This document shows positions 23,666 through 36,310 of a stretch of DNA of 64,000 nucleotides, piece after piece. Every line of letters begins with the position of its first letter. Within the stretch, counting starts at the first letter, position 1. Position numbers and translations under genes: made by a program. The notes under the pieces were generated by a model, which searched no databases, had not been told where the DNA came from, and worked only from the letters and a program-made list of their open reading frames with translations. The stretch is taken from positions 80,593,501-80,657,500 of the forward strand of contig NC_069364.1 of the NCBI RefSeq assembly GCF_021730395.1, written 5' to 3'. This DNA is from Mercenaria mercenaria (Eukaryota; Mollusca; Bivalvia; Venerida; Veneridae).

Positions 23666-24420
23666 GGCTCCAACAGCAAACTGCTTTACCAGGCACAAAA
23701 TAAGTGCTGAAACTAAAATAAAATAAAAAAAATAATGACTGTCAACACTAGTGATTAGTGTTTCATCTACAGAATAAAGCACACTTATCTAAAGTTTTTG
23801 ACACCATGGCAGTTTCTTCAATTTTGGATGAATCTATATTTCGGACCTCTCAGCTACCGAAGTATTAAAAACAAGATCAACTACATTTTAATAGTACAAT
23901 TAACTTTTTGTATTACTGAGCTTGTCGAGAATTGAGCTTTACAATAACACAAGTATACTTTCACACAGAGTGGGGGATTTTAAAACTTTCACCAGAAGCT
24001 TACAAGGCGCCCCCAGCGGAGAGAAGTAGTTCTCTCTGCAGTGAATACAGAACGTTATTCAATTTTTTCCTCATCTTGGTGCTGAAGTATATCTATATAA
24101 CGGTTCTAGCCAGAAATTTTGGAAGGCATGTTGTAAGAAAAATTTGGGACGTCAATGGCAGCAAAGGGGAGAGAGCAGGAGCGACTTCCTCTTCCCCTGG
24201 AGGGCATAGGGGGGCTTATTTGAGAAACATTTTGATTTAAATGACTCTTTTGGCACATTCTAGTGTAATTCAAAATGGAAATTTGAGTACAAAAATATAT
24301 ACGATGTTAAAAATCGTTATATTGTTCATTAGCTTCTGCGACAGAATTTTATTTCAAATAAATGGTCTTTATAAATCAAAGAAACAGTAAAGCCCCTTAA
24401 CAGGTCTAAGAAAGTGGTAT
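23666..24420. promoter_or_regulatory. Probable upstream region of the RWD-RING gene
   Basis: Flank 5' of the chosen start codon. No TATA box or CpG-rich core stands out, and the transcription start cannot be placed. The open frame at 23932-24240 has no recognisable motif. Confidence 0.3.
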
Positions 24421-24426
24421 ATTTAC

Positions 24427-24810
24427 AGATTATCTGTAAATTTATACTAGAAAATCTATAAATTACAGATTTTTCGATCTATACAATTACAGATTGTATG
24501 TATGAAAACTGCTGAAATTACATTTAATCTCAAAACAGCAGCTTCAAATTATTTGGTTCATTTAAAATATGCATAAATTAAGGTCATTTGTGAGTTTCAG
24601 CCATTTTTGTTGACTGAGTTTTATGGCATTTTCAGAAAAATTGAAGTCAACAGAAATGACTGAAATTTACATCTGACCTTTATGTATGCATACCATAGGT
24701 AAATAAATAAATTTCAAGCTGCGGTTTTGAGATTAAATGTAATTTGGGCAGTTTTCATATACAATCTGAAAATTTACAGATAAAAAAATCTGTAAATTTA
24801 TAGATTATCT
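24427..24810. mobile_element. Foldback element with long imperfect arms
   Basis: The left arm begins agattatctgtaaatttata and the right arm ends tgtaaatttatagattatct. Both arms share mirrored blocks (acatttaatctcaaaac; gaaaactgc; gcatacata/gcataaatt), giving arms of about 180 bp around a short centre. Confidence 0.7.
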
Positions 24811-25620
24811 AATTAATTTGACACGATCCTAGGAAATATTGAGACAACTATTTCATATGGGCACAGGGATCCAGATTAGATGCGTATTAGCGTAAGTTAC
24901 GCTTTGAAATAATGCAAATACACTGATAATTTTTAAGCGTATAAAAATGTATATGAAATTGTAGAAATGCATGCAATGACTTTTTACTAGCGTAAACAAA
25001 ATCTGAATCGTTTGGAAGCTTTATGTAACTGAGCATGGTCTGCATTAATTCTCCCACATTGAACGTACACACGCATTGAATGGTACTCTCTAAACCTAGG
25101 TTAAACTATATTATACACTCAATGCGTGCATAAATCAAATAGTTATGAAATTTCTATCGCTGCTGACGCTTTACACGCAATAAGTTTAAATGCAGATTAT
25201 GTCACGAATTGGCCATAAACTCAAATAAAGTTTACATGTATCAAAACGGGATTCAATTTCTCATTGATTTATGTAAAAAAATATCAAATAATTTCCAAAA
25301 TTACGAATTTTCTGGTGATTTAAACCGATGTATGTACTGTACATAATTAACGTTTATCGCATCTAATGCGCCAGCGATAAAACTAACAACTTTACATGAC
25401 TGTGTACTGTGATTAATCCTCCATTATTTTGGACCTTCGAAGTTTTGACGTTCAGATTGCCACGTCACAAATATAAAACAATCTAAACATAGAATTATTT
25501 TGACTAGGGGTGGGGAAGAAAACGTCTTGAGGGGGGAGGGGATGTCTTAGGGGGAACTGTCTTGGGTGGGGGGACGGAGATGGTAATCAACAAGGAACAG
25601 TCAAATAATTTACGATGATC
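24811..25620. other. Intergenic interval without recognised feature
   Basis: AT-rich intergenic DNA with a G-rich patch near 25505-25580. No gene supported. Confidence 0.4.
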
Positions 25621-26701
25621 TTTTGGCAGTGGCTAGAGAACCGGAATCGGTTCCCTAGACTGTGAACTTATTCGTCCGGAACTGGTTCTCTAAGCAAAAT
25701 ACTGTGCATAGACTAGGGAACCGGAATTTTATTTCTATGCATAATACTGCCGAAATCCACTTTGTTTCTTTTGGTAAGTATCATGTGCATGTTCTTATCT
25801 TAATCAGTTAATTAATTTTACCATTTCAGCAAGCTATGCCCTTTTATTTATTTGTGTTTACTGTGTTTCCAGAAGTGTACTCGCCGCATACTGTCCGCCA
25901 TATTGGAATGATAAAATAAACTAGTACGAATGAATGCGAAATCGTCGACACTGGAGCCGAATAAAACTTGAAATTTAAACTTAAAAGGTATAAGACAATA
26001 AAAAAAAAACGATTAAAACAAAATAAGTAATTTCAGTACTGATCACATATCTTTGAACGTGAAATGCCGAGGTGTTACAAACCAGTATTTAAAGTGATCA
26101 AAGAATATGTATGAAGTTTTACGGGCAATTAAACTAGTTTATTCATCTATAAACATGTAATGACGCAAATACAAACCAATATTATTTTATATTTAAATAA
26201 TTTAAACATAATACAAGTTTAAAGCAAATAACATTTAAAAACTTCAAAGTAGTTTTCATGCATTCATTCGTACTAGTTTATAGCAGAGCTACCGGCGCCG
26301 CAAAGCGGCGCCGACAGCATCGCATTACGGTTAAACGTATGAAAAATAAAATGAATAGAGAGATCTAACTGTGTATACTATCGAGTTGAAAATTCGTGGT
26401 ACTTTTTGGAATCGGAGTTGTTCGGATTTTTTCAAGTACACTATGCACATAGTAATTAATCAGTAAAGACGTCAGTAGACGCTTACCGTTTACGGTTGAC
26501 AAAAGCGTCTCGCTTACTGCTTTGAATATTGAATAAAAATGCAAATGAGCGTTTGATAATAAGAAATTAATGCTAAATACATTTTCTACGAAGAAAAAAA
26601 GAAATAAAACACAATATTTTCAGTTTGAAACGACTTTTGTCAGGCTGCCATTACTGAACTTTATTATATATATTTATGTTTGTCTCATGACGTCATAACT
26701 C

Positions 26702-26773
26702 CACAATGGTTTAGTGGTTAGCGAGTTGGGGTTGTAATTCAGAGGTTGTGAGTTCAAACCTCACCTGGACCAG
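26702..26773 (+). tRNA. tRNA-like sequence (Thr-TGT-like), probably a pseudogene or SINE-type part
   Basis: A-box TGGTTTAGTGG and a perfect T-arm (GTGAG-ttcaaac-CTCAC), followed by CTGGACCA and a run of T. The anticodon loop gttgtaa would give TGT. The acceptor 5' strand does not pair with the 3' strand, so this is not a functional tRNA as read. Confidence 0.45.
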
Positions 26774-28028
26774 ATTTTTTTTTTAATTTTTATTTCATTT
26801 TTTTTGTATTATTATGAGTTTTGAAAATATTGTATAACTAAAGTCTATTGTAATTAAATTTGGAATTGGAACATTAACTTTTTACATTAAGTCCTCATTG
26901 CCCAACATTCACACGCAAAGACACAGAATTCCTTTGGCTATTGGCCTAATGAGATTCTGTTAGGTTTGAAATTTTCAAAGTTCAAGCTTTTCAATTTGAA
27001 GCAGTTATCATTTTGTGACTGGTTTCCAGTATGATAATAAGTTATGTAAAATTGTTGATGCAGTGCGTTTTAATAAGAATAACAGAAATTATTCAAATAC
27101 GTTTTTTTTTTTTTTATCTTGGTGCAGATGTTAATCTATACCAAACTTTCTTTTGATTATATACAGAATATTTGTAGAGTTTTCACATGTTGAGAATTAA
27201 TCTTGATGCAGTCTAAAACATGCATTCAGAAATCATGAATTATCATTAATAATTTTAATAGATCTTTAGAATATAAACTTCCTAAACGAATCCATAATTC
27301 CAGATAATTCCAGCACCACTCCTTTAATTTTTAACGGGCACTGGTGATTTTTCATGGGAGCTCTGCCTTTTAGGCAGCACCTACTTTCATATTATCATTT
27401 GAATACGGGAGACACGGTATATATGCGGCGAGTACACTCTGGGAGACAGTAAACGCAGATAAATGCAAGGGCATGGTAAAATTAATTAAGATAATAATAC
27501 GGGAAAACCGAAGGTTTTTCCGTCTATAGATAATGTGTACGTGTATATACGTCAAAGTAAACCTATATACCGTTCAACTTGGGAATAAGTTCTATACCTT
27601 CACCGGTTTTGTTGTTGTTGTTCTCCCATAATTCTACCGGACCTGCTGCCGTGCTTGCGCAATAAATAATTTTCAGGACGACATTTGATAAAATAAAATT
27701 TCTTATGAACAAACGGGCGCCGCATTATTAAAGCAATAATTCTATCGAGTTGAAAATTCGCGGTATCAATAGAAATCGGTGTTACTCGGGTTTCTTCATG
27801 AAACGATTTTATGGATGATTCAAGCGGCCTGCTTTTTGTTTCCAATAATGAATTATGATGTAAGCTACATTACTGCACTGTTTGAATAACAAAACCGTTG
27901 TTTATTTATTTCTTTGATTGTAGAAAAGATAATAATTTCAAAAAGGTCAATGTAAAACGAATATAGATACGCTGTCCTAACAAAATTTATTTATATACAT
28001 AATTTTACCACACATTTATGTCAAAAGT

Positions 28029-28103
28029 CTCTGTGGTTCAGTGGTTAGGCCACATATTTTCCATGCGTGAGTTCCGAGTTCGAATCTCGTAGGTTGCGTG
28101 AAT
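28029..28103 (+). tRNA. tRNA-like sequence (Glu-TTC-like), probably a pseudogene
   Basis: A-box TGGTTCAGTGG, B-box-like GAGTTCGAATCTC and a loop TTTTCCA that would give anticodon TTC, then a T run. The acceptor stem is poor. It lies downstream of a block (tatcgagttgaaaattcg) duplicated from the module that ends at 26773. Confidence 0.4.
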
Positions 28104-28508
28104 TTTTTTTTTTAGCTAAGACCCAATTTAATTTTTTTTCTTGATATTTATCACACTTTTTTTAATTACTGGAACATAAATCAATAATAAGTATAGTTAA
28201 CCAATGTTCTGTCTGTAAATTTTGAACAAAATATTCGAAGGCATAGAAAAGCATATATCCATATTGCTTATCTCCCCTCCCTTCCACAATCTTTCACATA
28301 CATTGCAACTACTTTCTAAAAGTCAATTCATTGACTAGAGTTTTAGCAAAATTACACTTGGAAAAAAATGTTGGCTATAAACTTGAGAGGCTCACTACGA
28401 TCCCTATCAAGCTAAGAAATTAACCTTAATCATATTCAAAAAAAGGTCCCAGACTGTTAGCAGTTAGGTAAATTAAATTGAATTTCGACCAAGAGTGTTT
28501 GTGTTATA

Positions 28509-29440
28509 CAGTCTAACCTGTACTAACGGTCACCTCCGATCAGCGGTCACCTCCGTTCAGCGGCCATTTTATGACGCCCCCGACGGATTTTCCTCTATTT
28601 TATCACTTTATTCAGCGGCCACCTGCCGTCCGCGGCCAGCGGCCACCGAAATTGCCTCCCGACCGCCGTATTTGACCCCTTTCAGCGGCCATTTTTCTTC
28701 CAAAACCAATTATTTTTAGGCAATAATCGCCGAAGATACCCGATTTTGAGAAGCACGTGGTTGCTAAGTTTCGCGGGACTTCACCACAGGAACGACAAAA
28801 TGACATGAGCTTCTCAATTAAAACTGATAACCAATCCCCTTTTGTTATGATCAAATGGCCAGTAATTATCGGTAATTAGCATGTCACACTGTCACCTCGT
28901 GTCAATTTTGTTGTTCACAGTTTGACCTCGGTTAAAGATAATACTCGATAACTAATTAGTAGCATAATATTTGTGAATTTTTTATACTTCTGTCATCAAA
29001 ATACTATTAAATTTATAAGAAATTAATTGTGTTTGAAAAAAAATATAAACCACTCTATCTTTTACGGAACGTAACGGCAATCTTAGATTTAGCGTAGACA
29101 ATAAGCGCCGAGAGTAGCTTCCCTTACCAAAATGGCGAAAATTGTAAACAAACTTGTTTTGAAGTTGGAAAATTGTCTGTAACAATTTTTTGTAGTAAAG
29201 AAAACACGCCGGAGTTTTAGATTGCTAAGAAGACCATTCGTATTGCGAAGGCAAATGCACGTCATTGTATCCTGGTAAAATAATAATGGAAAACCCAAAA
29301 AGAAATGGGCTTAAAGGCTATAGACTGGTCAGAAGTCTGAAAAATACATATACTGGCTGCACCTCCGGTCAGCGGTCACCTGGCTTTAGCGGCCAAATTG
29401 TCTGCTTCCCTTGGCTGGCTGCTTAAGACAGGTTAGACTG
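28509..29440. mobile_element. Tigger/pogo-like nonautonomous DNA transposon
   Basis: Terminal inverted repeats CAGTCTAACCTGT...ACAGGTTAGACTG, flanked by TA on both sides (28507-28508 and 29441-29442). Subterminal GGTCACC/CAGCGGTCACC blocks recur at both ends. TA duplication and CAGT ends fit the pogo/Tigger branch of Tc1-mariner. No transposase motif is seen in the interior. It is nested in the 25625-30815 region. Confidence 0.75.
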
Positions 29441-30815
29441 TATATAAAATTCTGATCAAGAACTTTTTACAATGAATTTGAAATAAGAACTTTACAAGTA
29501 AATGGTTGTTTGTCATTCTCACATACACGAGTTTTACCATAGCTGTATTAGTGGAACACAATTTGTCCTAAAAGAGTTTCATTTGACAATAATGGCATTT
29601 AAAAGAATTAAAATAGTCCGTGTTTAGGTGGCAGGATTATGTAAGTTCCGGTATCTATACTACAAAAGAATATCAGAACAAGATGATATTGAATGTGATG
29701 TTACACAGGCATAATGTGTAAATTGTTTTGTTTTATTTTTTGGATTGTTTTGTTGTCGTTTTTAGAAACTATTTGTTTGTAACAATTGAACTGAAAAGAA
29801 TATGTGCATTCCCGGATTCAGAAATTTTTATCAGAGAAACAAATTGATAGCAAAGGCATGATCGTTGTAAACAGAAACAAAATTGGTAATATTAAATGAC
29901 TTGCATTAAAATATTTATCCAAAACTACTGAGGAAGAGTGTGTTTTACGCATGCTCACTGACAACACATAAAGGCCTGATACTGGGTCACTTTTGAATGA
30001 CTGTTGCACCATATTTAATACTATGAGGAAAATTTTGTAAATGACAAAGTGTTCGAATTTATCAATGTTCGTACAGCCCCCATTTTACATATCCCTTTCC
30101 GGTGCTCACTTCGTGTGAGTTAAAATTAGCTTACTAAATATAAATTTGAATTATGTAAAGTTTTCAGCAAAAGCATTATTTTGATAACAATAAATGATAA
30201 CAATTTGCAGAAATAAAAAAGTGACAGGTAAAAAATCCCTCGTTATCTGTCCGGGTTTATGCAACAGTTTCGTTTTTGTCGTGTTGAGCGACATGTGAAG
30301 TTTCCACTTTTCTCTATTTTATCATCAGTACAACTAATGGTGCATTTTGGGACTAGATTCTGTACACCCGAATATCACTATTATCTTTAACTCATGAACA
30401 CTATTTTCCATTGTCTGTCTAGTCTTGATACATTTGAAGAAATGATTAGATCTATGTTCATTTAAACAAAACTTTTTAAAACATTTCCCCTTCTTATTTT
30501 TATAACAATAGCAAAACCATCAGGCTTACTGTCAAAACTGAAAGCCAAACAGAAAATATCAAAAAGAACAATTTAATGCAGAAAAAAGAAAGAATCCGTA
30601 TCACCATCACTAGGTTTTCCCGTCAGATAGGCAGCGCCTAATTTCATATTATTATGCATGACATTTACCAAGAAACAAAGTGGATTTCGGCAGTATTATG
30701 CACAGAAATAAAATTCCGGTGCCCTAGCCTATGCACGGCATTTTGCTTAGAGAACCGGTTCCGGATGAATAAGTTCCGATCTTGGGAACCGATTCCGGTT
30801 CTCTAGCCACTGCCT

Positions 30816-31320
30816 AACCTTTTACGAAGGAATGACAGCTGTCAGCATCATGTAGAGCAGTAAAATAATTTCAAACAACACATAGTTATTTAAAACTAAG
30901 GGATTATTTTTCAACCTACTGATCTCACTTTGTGCTATCAAGTTATCTGCTCCTGTATGGCCGCGTAGTCACCTTTCTTTGTGAAAATGTAGTAAAATTA
31001 CGAAATGTTTTTTTGGGTTGTTGTTGTTGTTGTCTATAGACAGCAATGTGCAACTTCCTCAGTGTAAGAAAAGCGTTTCTCTGTTATTTGCCTTCTGATG
31101 AGAAATACAATCAAAACTTTTGATAAGATGATCAAAATACAATATATGTACTAAACTAGATTTACATAAACATAAAAAAAACGTTAAATTTTTGATAATT
31201 TTGTGCATCCAAAAGATGTTTAAGACACGACAAAATTTAGCATTAGAATACGACATAAAAAATATTTTACCGTTCTAACACGCGCAGTACGTAATTGGAG
31301 TCGGTCAGTACAATACAATA
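30816..31320. other. Interval without recognised feature
   Basis: AT-rich. No supported gene or repeat. Confidence 0.4.
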
Positions 31321-31324
31321 CAAT

Positions 31325-31677
31325 TGAAATCGTACAGAATGTATAAAAGTGTTTTCAGACATGAATTTTACTTAGATGTTTTAAATGTTCGTAAATTTGT
31401 CTGGCTCAGCTACGCCGACTTCATCACATGAGCTTGAGATAGAGAGAGGACGATATAACAATGTTGACAAAAATGAACGTATATGTAAATTATGTGGAAC
31501 TGGTATAGAAAATGAAATACACTTTCTCTTGATTTGTCCTTGTTTACAGAATTTAAGAGCAAAGTATATTCCAAGGAAATATTATAACAATTTAAATGTT
31601 CACTCATTTATTATTCTTATGAGCAGTAGAAATGAAACTACAATAAAAATGTTGCAATGTACGCATACTATGTAGAG
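31325..31677 (+). pseudogene. Non-LTR retrotransposon C-terminal fragment
   Basis: A 96-residue frame contains SSHELEIERGRY, then a zinc-like motif ICKLCGTGIENEIHFLLICP (C-x2-C ... H-x4-C) and RAKYIPRKYY. This matches the conserved C-terminal zinc region that follows reverse transcriptase in LINE-type elements. Upstream RHEFYLDVL-like residues extend it in another frame. No polymerase domain is present, so this is a 5'-truncated relic. Confidence 0.65.
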
Positions 31678-31679
31678 AC

Positions 31680-33220
31680 TTACCCTAAGCCCTCTTTACA
31701 CAAGGGAAACAATCTGTTTATATAGTGACATTGTTGAGTGAACACCGTTTGTTAATCCTAATCCTGTCCATGTTATATCAGTGCAGTGGAAAAGTAACCT
31801 ATCTTTGTTAAGTGCCATGCATGACAAAACAGTTATGCATCTAACAGTCCTGAAATTGATTTCTTTGATTTTCTCATATTTCTAGATATTTTTCCCATAC
31901 TTTGACGCATATATATGGGTAGTAGAGATTGTACTCTTTCCAGCAGTAGCCTTTTCAACATATTTTACCTTGTGAAATTCTGCGGGTTTTGACTTTTTCA
32001 AAAAAATCGTCTGTTTGTTGACAAATTTCACCACAGAAAATGTCACACTTTGATCTTTACACAGTTTTCTATTCAGATTGCTAAACCTTGTGGCAATTAT
32101 GCATGCTTTTTCCCTGCCTAGAGGTAAAAAGTGAATAATTTGCATGAGGTACTAGGCAAAGAAGTATAAAATACACAGAATGGAAATTGGCTGTAATCTC
32201 GCGTGAGCTCGTGTCAGAGCGTGATTCGGCGTTATCTTACTAAAAACAAACATCGGCGAGCATGGAGTTACAATTTGTACCTTTAAAACTACATTTAAAA
32301 TACATGTTAGCTTCTAAAACAAAATTAGTTTAATGTGAAATGGTCTTAAGACACGAAGTACACGTTTTTTTTTGCCATCGAAAGAAGCGTGGTCATACGG
32401 TGATAATTATTTTACCGATGAATAATTGCTTTCGCATACAAAATAGCGCGTGGAGAAAGCGCCACTTCCGGTAAACGAGATCTCGTTTTTTTGTCACGGG
32501 AGGTTGGCGAGATTTGCTTTATATGCCTTTCAAGTTGCCAATCTATTTATTTTTATAGCTCTTTGTACTAGGTAAATAGCCACCTAAGCCTACCATAAAG
32601 TCTTAGTGGAGTTGTCTCCAATTTTTCCAAATATTTTACCCGGGATCATTTTTTTCAGCTCAAATAACTTTTTTTCAGAAAATGATATTTTAATATTTTT
32701 TTCAGTCTACGTACTTTGATGCAGTTAACTACACATATATTTAAAATAGATAGTTCCTACTTGAAGTTTGTATTTTTAGTTCCACTGCCTACATAAAGCA
32801 ATATGTACTATACATATGAAACTAGAATATACACGTTTATAGGTTTATATTATGAAATAGAGTCACGAATTTACAATTTTGTATAATTTTACGTCCTGTA
32901 TTACATAAATGTATTCTGTTGATTGTATATACATGCATATTTTGATTTTGGGCCGGTGGCCGATACATCAAATAAACGTTTGTCATTGTCATTGACATAT
33001 CTGCAGTTATCCGAGTAAAATAAAGTTGTCTAAAGTTGTCTATTTTACAATACAATAAATTTTATTTAAAGTCGGCAAAACATCATTACAAGAAACATAA
33101 GCTCGAGAGAGTCAGTCGGTGTTTATGCTTAATAAGGGTCCACCCGCCCTTTCAGGCACAGTATAGCATCTAGCTATGTGAAGGTAGCTTCTTTCACACA
33201 AAACGGTCCCCTTTAGGGCC
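31680..33220. other. Interval with one unexplained minus-strand frame
   Basis: The 87-residue frame at 31882-32145 (minus) is lysine-rich with no motif I recognise. The rest is AT-rich. No splice partners were found. Confidence 0.35.
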
Positions 33221-33229
33221 ACTCCCGCC

Positions 33230-34555
33230 GGTTTCGGTCAGGACAACAACATGGTTTGAGGAAAAGGCAGTCCTGTGAGAGCCAACTCATTCTCACTATC
33301 CAGGACCTAGCTGCAGCCCTAGATGACGGGGAGCAGATAGACGCCATCTTGCTCGATTTTAGCAAGGCGTTTGACAAAGTACCCCATGAGCGGTTATTGT
33401 ACAAGCTGCATCACTATGGCACCCGGGGTAACGTACTCCAGTGGATACGAAGTTTTCTGTCAGACAGGAGCCGACAAGTGGTCGTTGAGAACCAGTCATC
33501 TGCACCTGCACCTGTTACCTCCGGTGTCCCTCAGGGGTCCGTGATTGGTCCTCTCCTTTTTCTCCTGTACATTAACGACATGCCAGCAACAGTCTCCTCC
33601 ATTACTAGACTCTTTGCTGACGACAGTCTACTGTACAGGAATATTAGGTCTTCGCAGGATTCCTTGACCTTACAGAAGGACCTGTACCGACTCTAGAAAT
33701 GGGAAGAGGACTGGCATATGTCTTTTAACCCCAGCAAATGTGAAATCATCAGGTTCTCCCGCAAGAGAAACCCATCGTGTGCATCCTACATTATCACGGT
33801 CACAAATTAGCGGTTGCAAAGACTGGAAGGTACTTGGGGGTAACCCTGTCTGAGGACCTTTCCTGGAAACCACATACTGAGACAGTGGTCAAGAAAGCAA
33901 ACAACAGCCTAGCTTTCCTACGCCGCAACCTACAAAGATGTCCAAGTAACATAAAGGATGGATGTTATTCGTCGCTGGTCCGGCCCATACTGGAATATGC
34001 TGCTCCAGCCTGGGATCCCCACACTCAGACGTGAATTCAGCCAGCGAAGAGCCGCCCGCTTTGTAACTGGTGGTTACCACACAACCAGCAGCACCAGCAA
34101 CATGATCAACCAACTAGTTTGGCAGACTTAGGAGCAGCGTAGATGGTACGCAAAGGCCATCATGGTATACCGTATTGTGTACGGCCTTGTGGACATAGAC
34201 CCTGCTTCCCACTACCACACCTCAGCTGCCATCAATAGGGCTGCCACTACAAGATTCATGGTCCCCTTCTGCAGAACAGATTCATACCGGCATTCCTTCT
34301 TTCCATCCAGTATACGGTTATGGAACACTCTGCCAGCTCACCTAACAGGAGCCACTTTCAAGGCGGGCATCGTCTGTAATCAAATGTAAATACACCAGCG
34401 ATTTTACCATTTTAACCTGCACTTGTTTGCGCCTCACATCCACCTTGTAAAGTTTCACTTGTACGACGATGCTCGAGAGTGGGCCATGTACAGTACTGGA
34501 ATAAGAAGGAGAATAAGAAGGAGAAGAAGAAGAAGAAGGAGAAGAAGAAGAAGAC
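33230..34555 (+). mobile_element. 5'-truncated LINE (CR1/Jockey-group reverse transcriptase), broken
   Basis: Starts within the reverse transcriptase: QHGLRKRQSCESQL, AILLDFSKAFDKVPHERLLY, SGVPQGSVIGPLLFLLYIND and the catalytic FADD box (LFADDSLLYRN). Thumb-region motifs follow (GRYLGVTLSEDLSWKPHTE; SLVRPILEYAAPAWDPH), then the C-terminal SFFPSSIRLWNTLPAHL. In-frame stops near 33694 and 34032 and frame changes near 33780 and 34160 show it is dead. It ends in a GAAGAA-rich microsatellite tail (34495-34555), typical of CR1-like 3' ends. ORF1 and endonuclease are absent. Confidence 0.85.
34495..34555 (+). repeat. (GAAGAA)-rich microsatellite tail
   Basis: Purine-only run of ggagaataagaaggagaaga units at the 3' end of the LINE fragment. 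Confidence 0.85.
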
Positions 34556-34566
34556 ACTGACAGAAA

Positions 34567-35190
34567 AAGGCCACTAAAAGGCAGTGGCCCGATAACCGTG
34601 TAGGACTGTCTAGAGGCCCGGTAATCAATATGATTAATGAATACTGAAAATGGTATTTTCAGACAGGAAACTTTCGTTTAGGTGATGAACTCGTTGTGTT
34701 TTCAATGTTTTAAATACATAAAATTTGCAAGTGACCGGAAATACCGAGAAAAACACCGATCGCGAATTTAATAAATTATCAATAGCCATTTGTGCGTATT
34801 AATATAATCTTTTATCAATTTAGTGTTTTTCTCGGGATTGAAGGATTGAAATAATAAACTTACGTTTTACTTTAGTATTTAAGACTTGATATGCGTTCAT
34901 GCTGAATTCGTTTACTGCTAGAGTAAATAACAATGACTTACGGAAATCGCCGATAAAATTTCATATTCAGTATGTCTCCAACTCGAGTGAGAGCTGTTTA
35001 CAAAAATATTTACAATAAAAAACGTAATAAGCGCAACTTTATGCAAAAAAACTTTTCCCCGGCTATTATCACACACACTGGTAACACAGTACATAACAGT
35101 AGAAGTATATTGATTACCGGACCTCTAGACTCCGGGTCTAAAGGTCCGGCTACCGGACCCCTAGCCACTTTCAATAAAATTATGACTTTG
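34567..35190. mobile_element. TIR element next to the LINE tail
   Basis: Left TCTAGAGGCCCGGTAATCAA (34610-34629) is mirrored by TTGATTACCGGACCTCTAGA (35110-35129), and the outer AGTGGC at 34582 is mirrored at 35162-35168. Right-arm GGTCCGG motifs form a second, local hairpin. No coding function is apparent. Confidence 0.55.
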
Positions 35191-36310
35191 TTCCGTCAAT
35201 GCCCTGTGCCTTCTCGAGACGTGCACTCACCGGTCTGTCGGAGAAGGAATATGAATGACGTAAATTGAGTTTGTCGGTTAAGCAATTATATATTGGTATA
35301 CTGTTTGAAGTATAAAATATTCTAAGTAATTGTTATGTCTTTTTCTAAGTCTATTTTTACATCACTTTAAGAAATGTACTTAGGTCACTCATCAAGATTA
35401 GCTCAATTCTCGCAGTAAAATGATGTGGCTAGATAATCGGTAGTGAATCTTTAGACCGTACTTCTCTGTATCTGTATCCAAGGTTAAGGTGTCGGGTGAG
35501 TCATGGTCACTCAGAAACGATGTGCAAAAGCTGACTCCACTGTTTCAACGCACGCAACAGTCTCTTCTTAGTTATTCCATTCAGGCGCTGCATTAAGAAC
35601 CTTTAAAATGATTTTAAGTCAGATACGTCTTTTGTTTAGCACCGTTTTTGTTAATTGCCGGCACCTTTATATTGCCTGATGTCCTCTGTTCTGTAGGCTG
35701 TATAGACAACATTTCAGTCACGCAGCCATTCACTCTCGAGTTAGTCTCGTGAAAACCGTGACTTGCAGCATGTCGTTGTTGAATCTTTTTTTAAGAGCAT
35801 CGATATCTTTTGATATCTTTGGCGTATAACTGAAGTAATAGTAGATTGTTATTACTGTCTTTGATTTTGTTCTTAACTTAAGTACATTGTACTCGCTTGT
35901 ACATGAATCTTGTCAATGATAGACTGGAAATAATTAAGGAAAGAAACTCGTACATAAATAATAAAGCTGGGATAAACTTAGTATCAATCCGTGACCGTAG
36001 TTACCCTCCCCTGACGGTCCGGACTGAAATGCACGACACGGGTTGAACTAGGATAAACTAATCAATGACAAAACGGAGTTTAACTGGATGAAATTTTATA
36101 TTCTCAAAAAAACATAGTATATATATATAAACACATGACAAATATAGTGTTTTCTACGATCACTGAAAAGGTAAAAAAAAATGAAAATCGGTAAATAGGT
36201 TGTAGACAATGTCGAAAACATGTATATAATTTTCTTTTCTCCATTAGTCTGTCCGTTCATTCATCTGTCAACCAGATTTTCAAATTTTGATGAAAATTAC
36301 AAAGTTTATT
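35191..36310. other. Intergenic interval without recognised feature
   Basis: No gene or clear repeat recognised. Confidence 0.4.

Larger units (their letters stand above)
25625..30815. mobile_element. Region of about 5.2 kb bounded by inverted repeats of about 150 bp
   Basis: Left GGCAGTGGCTAGAGAACCGG (25625-25777) is matched in reverse by 30665-30815, with landmarks ATTTTATTTCT and ATAATACTGCCGAAATCCAC on both sides. A further left block (25790-25920, tgtactcgccgcata) is mirrored at 27398-27510. A ggcagc...cctactttcatatta motif occurs at 27375 and 30630. This suggests a composite of two related inverted-repeat elements. No transposase is visible. It also holds a Tigger-like element and two tRNA-like modules. 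Confidence 0.6.

Noticed and set aside
23932-24240. 102-residue plus-strand frame upstream of the RWD-RING gene
   Set aside because: No domain, no splice partners and biased composition. Probably chance.
26702-28103. Two functional tRNA genes
   Set aside because: A- and B-boxes and T-arms are present, but acceptor stems do not pair well, so they are kept only as tRNA-like sequences.
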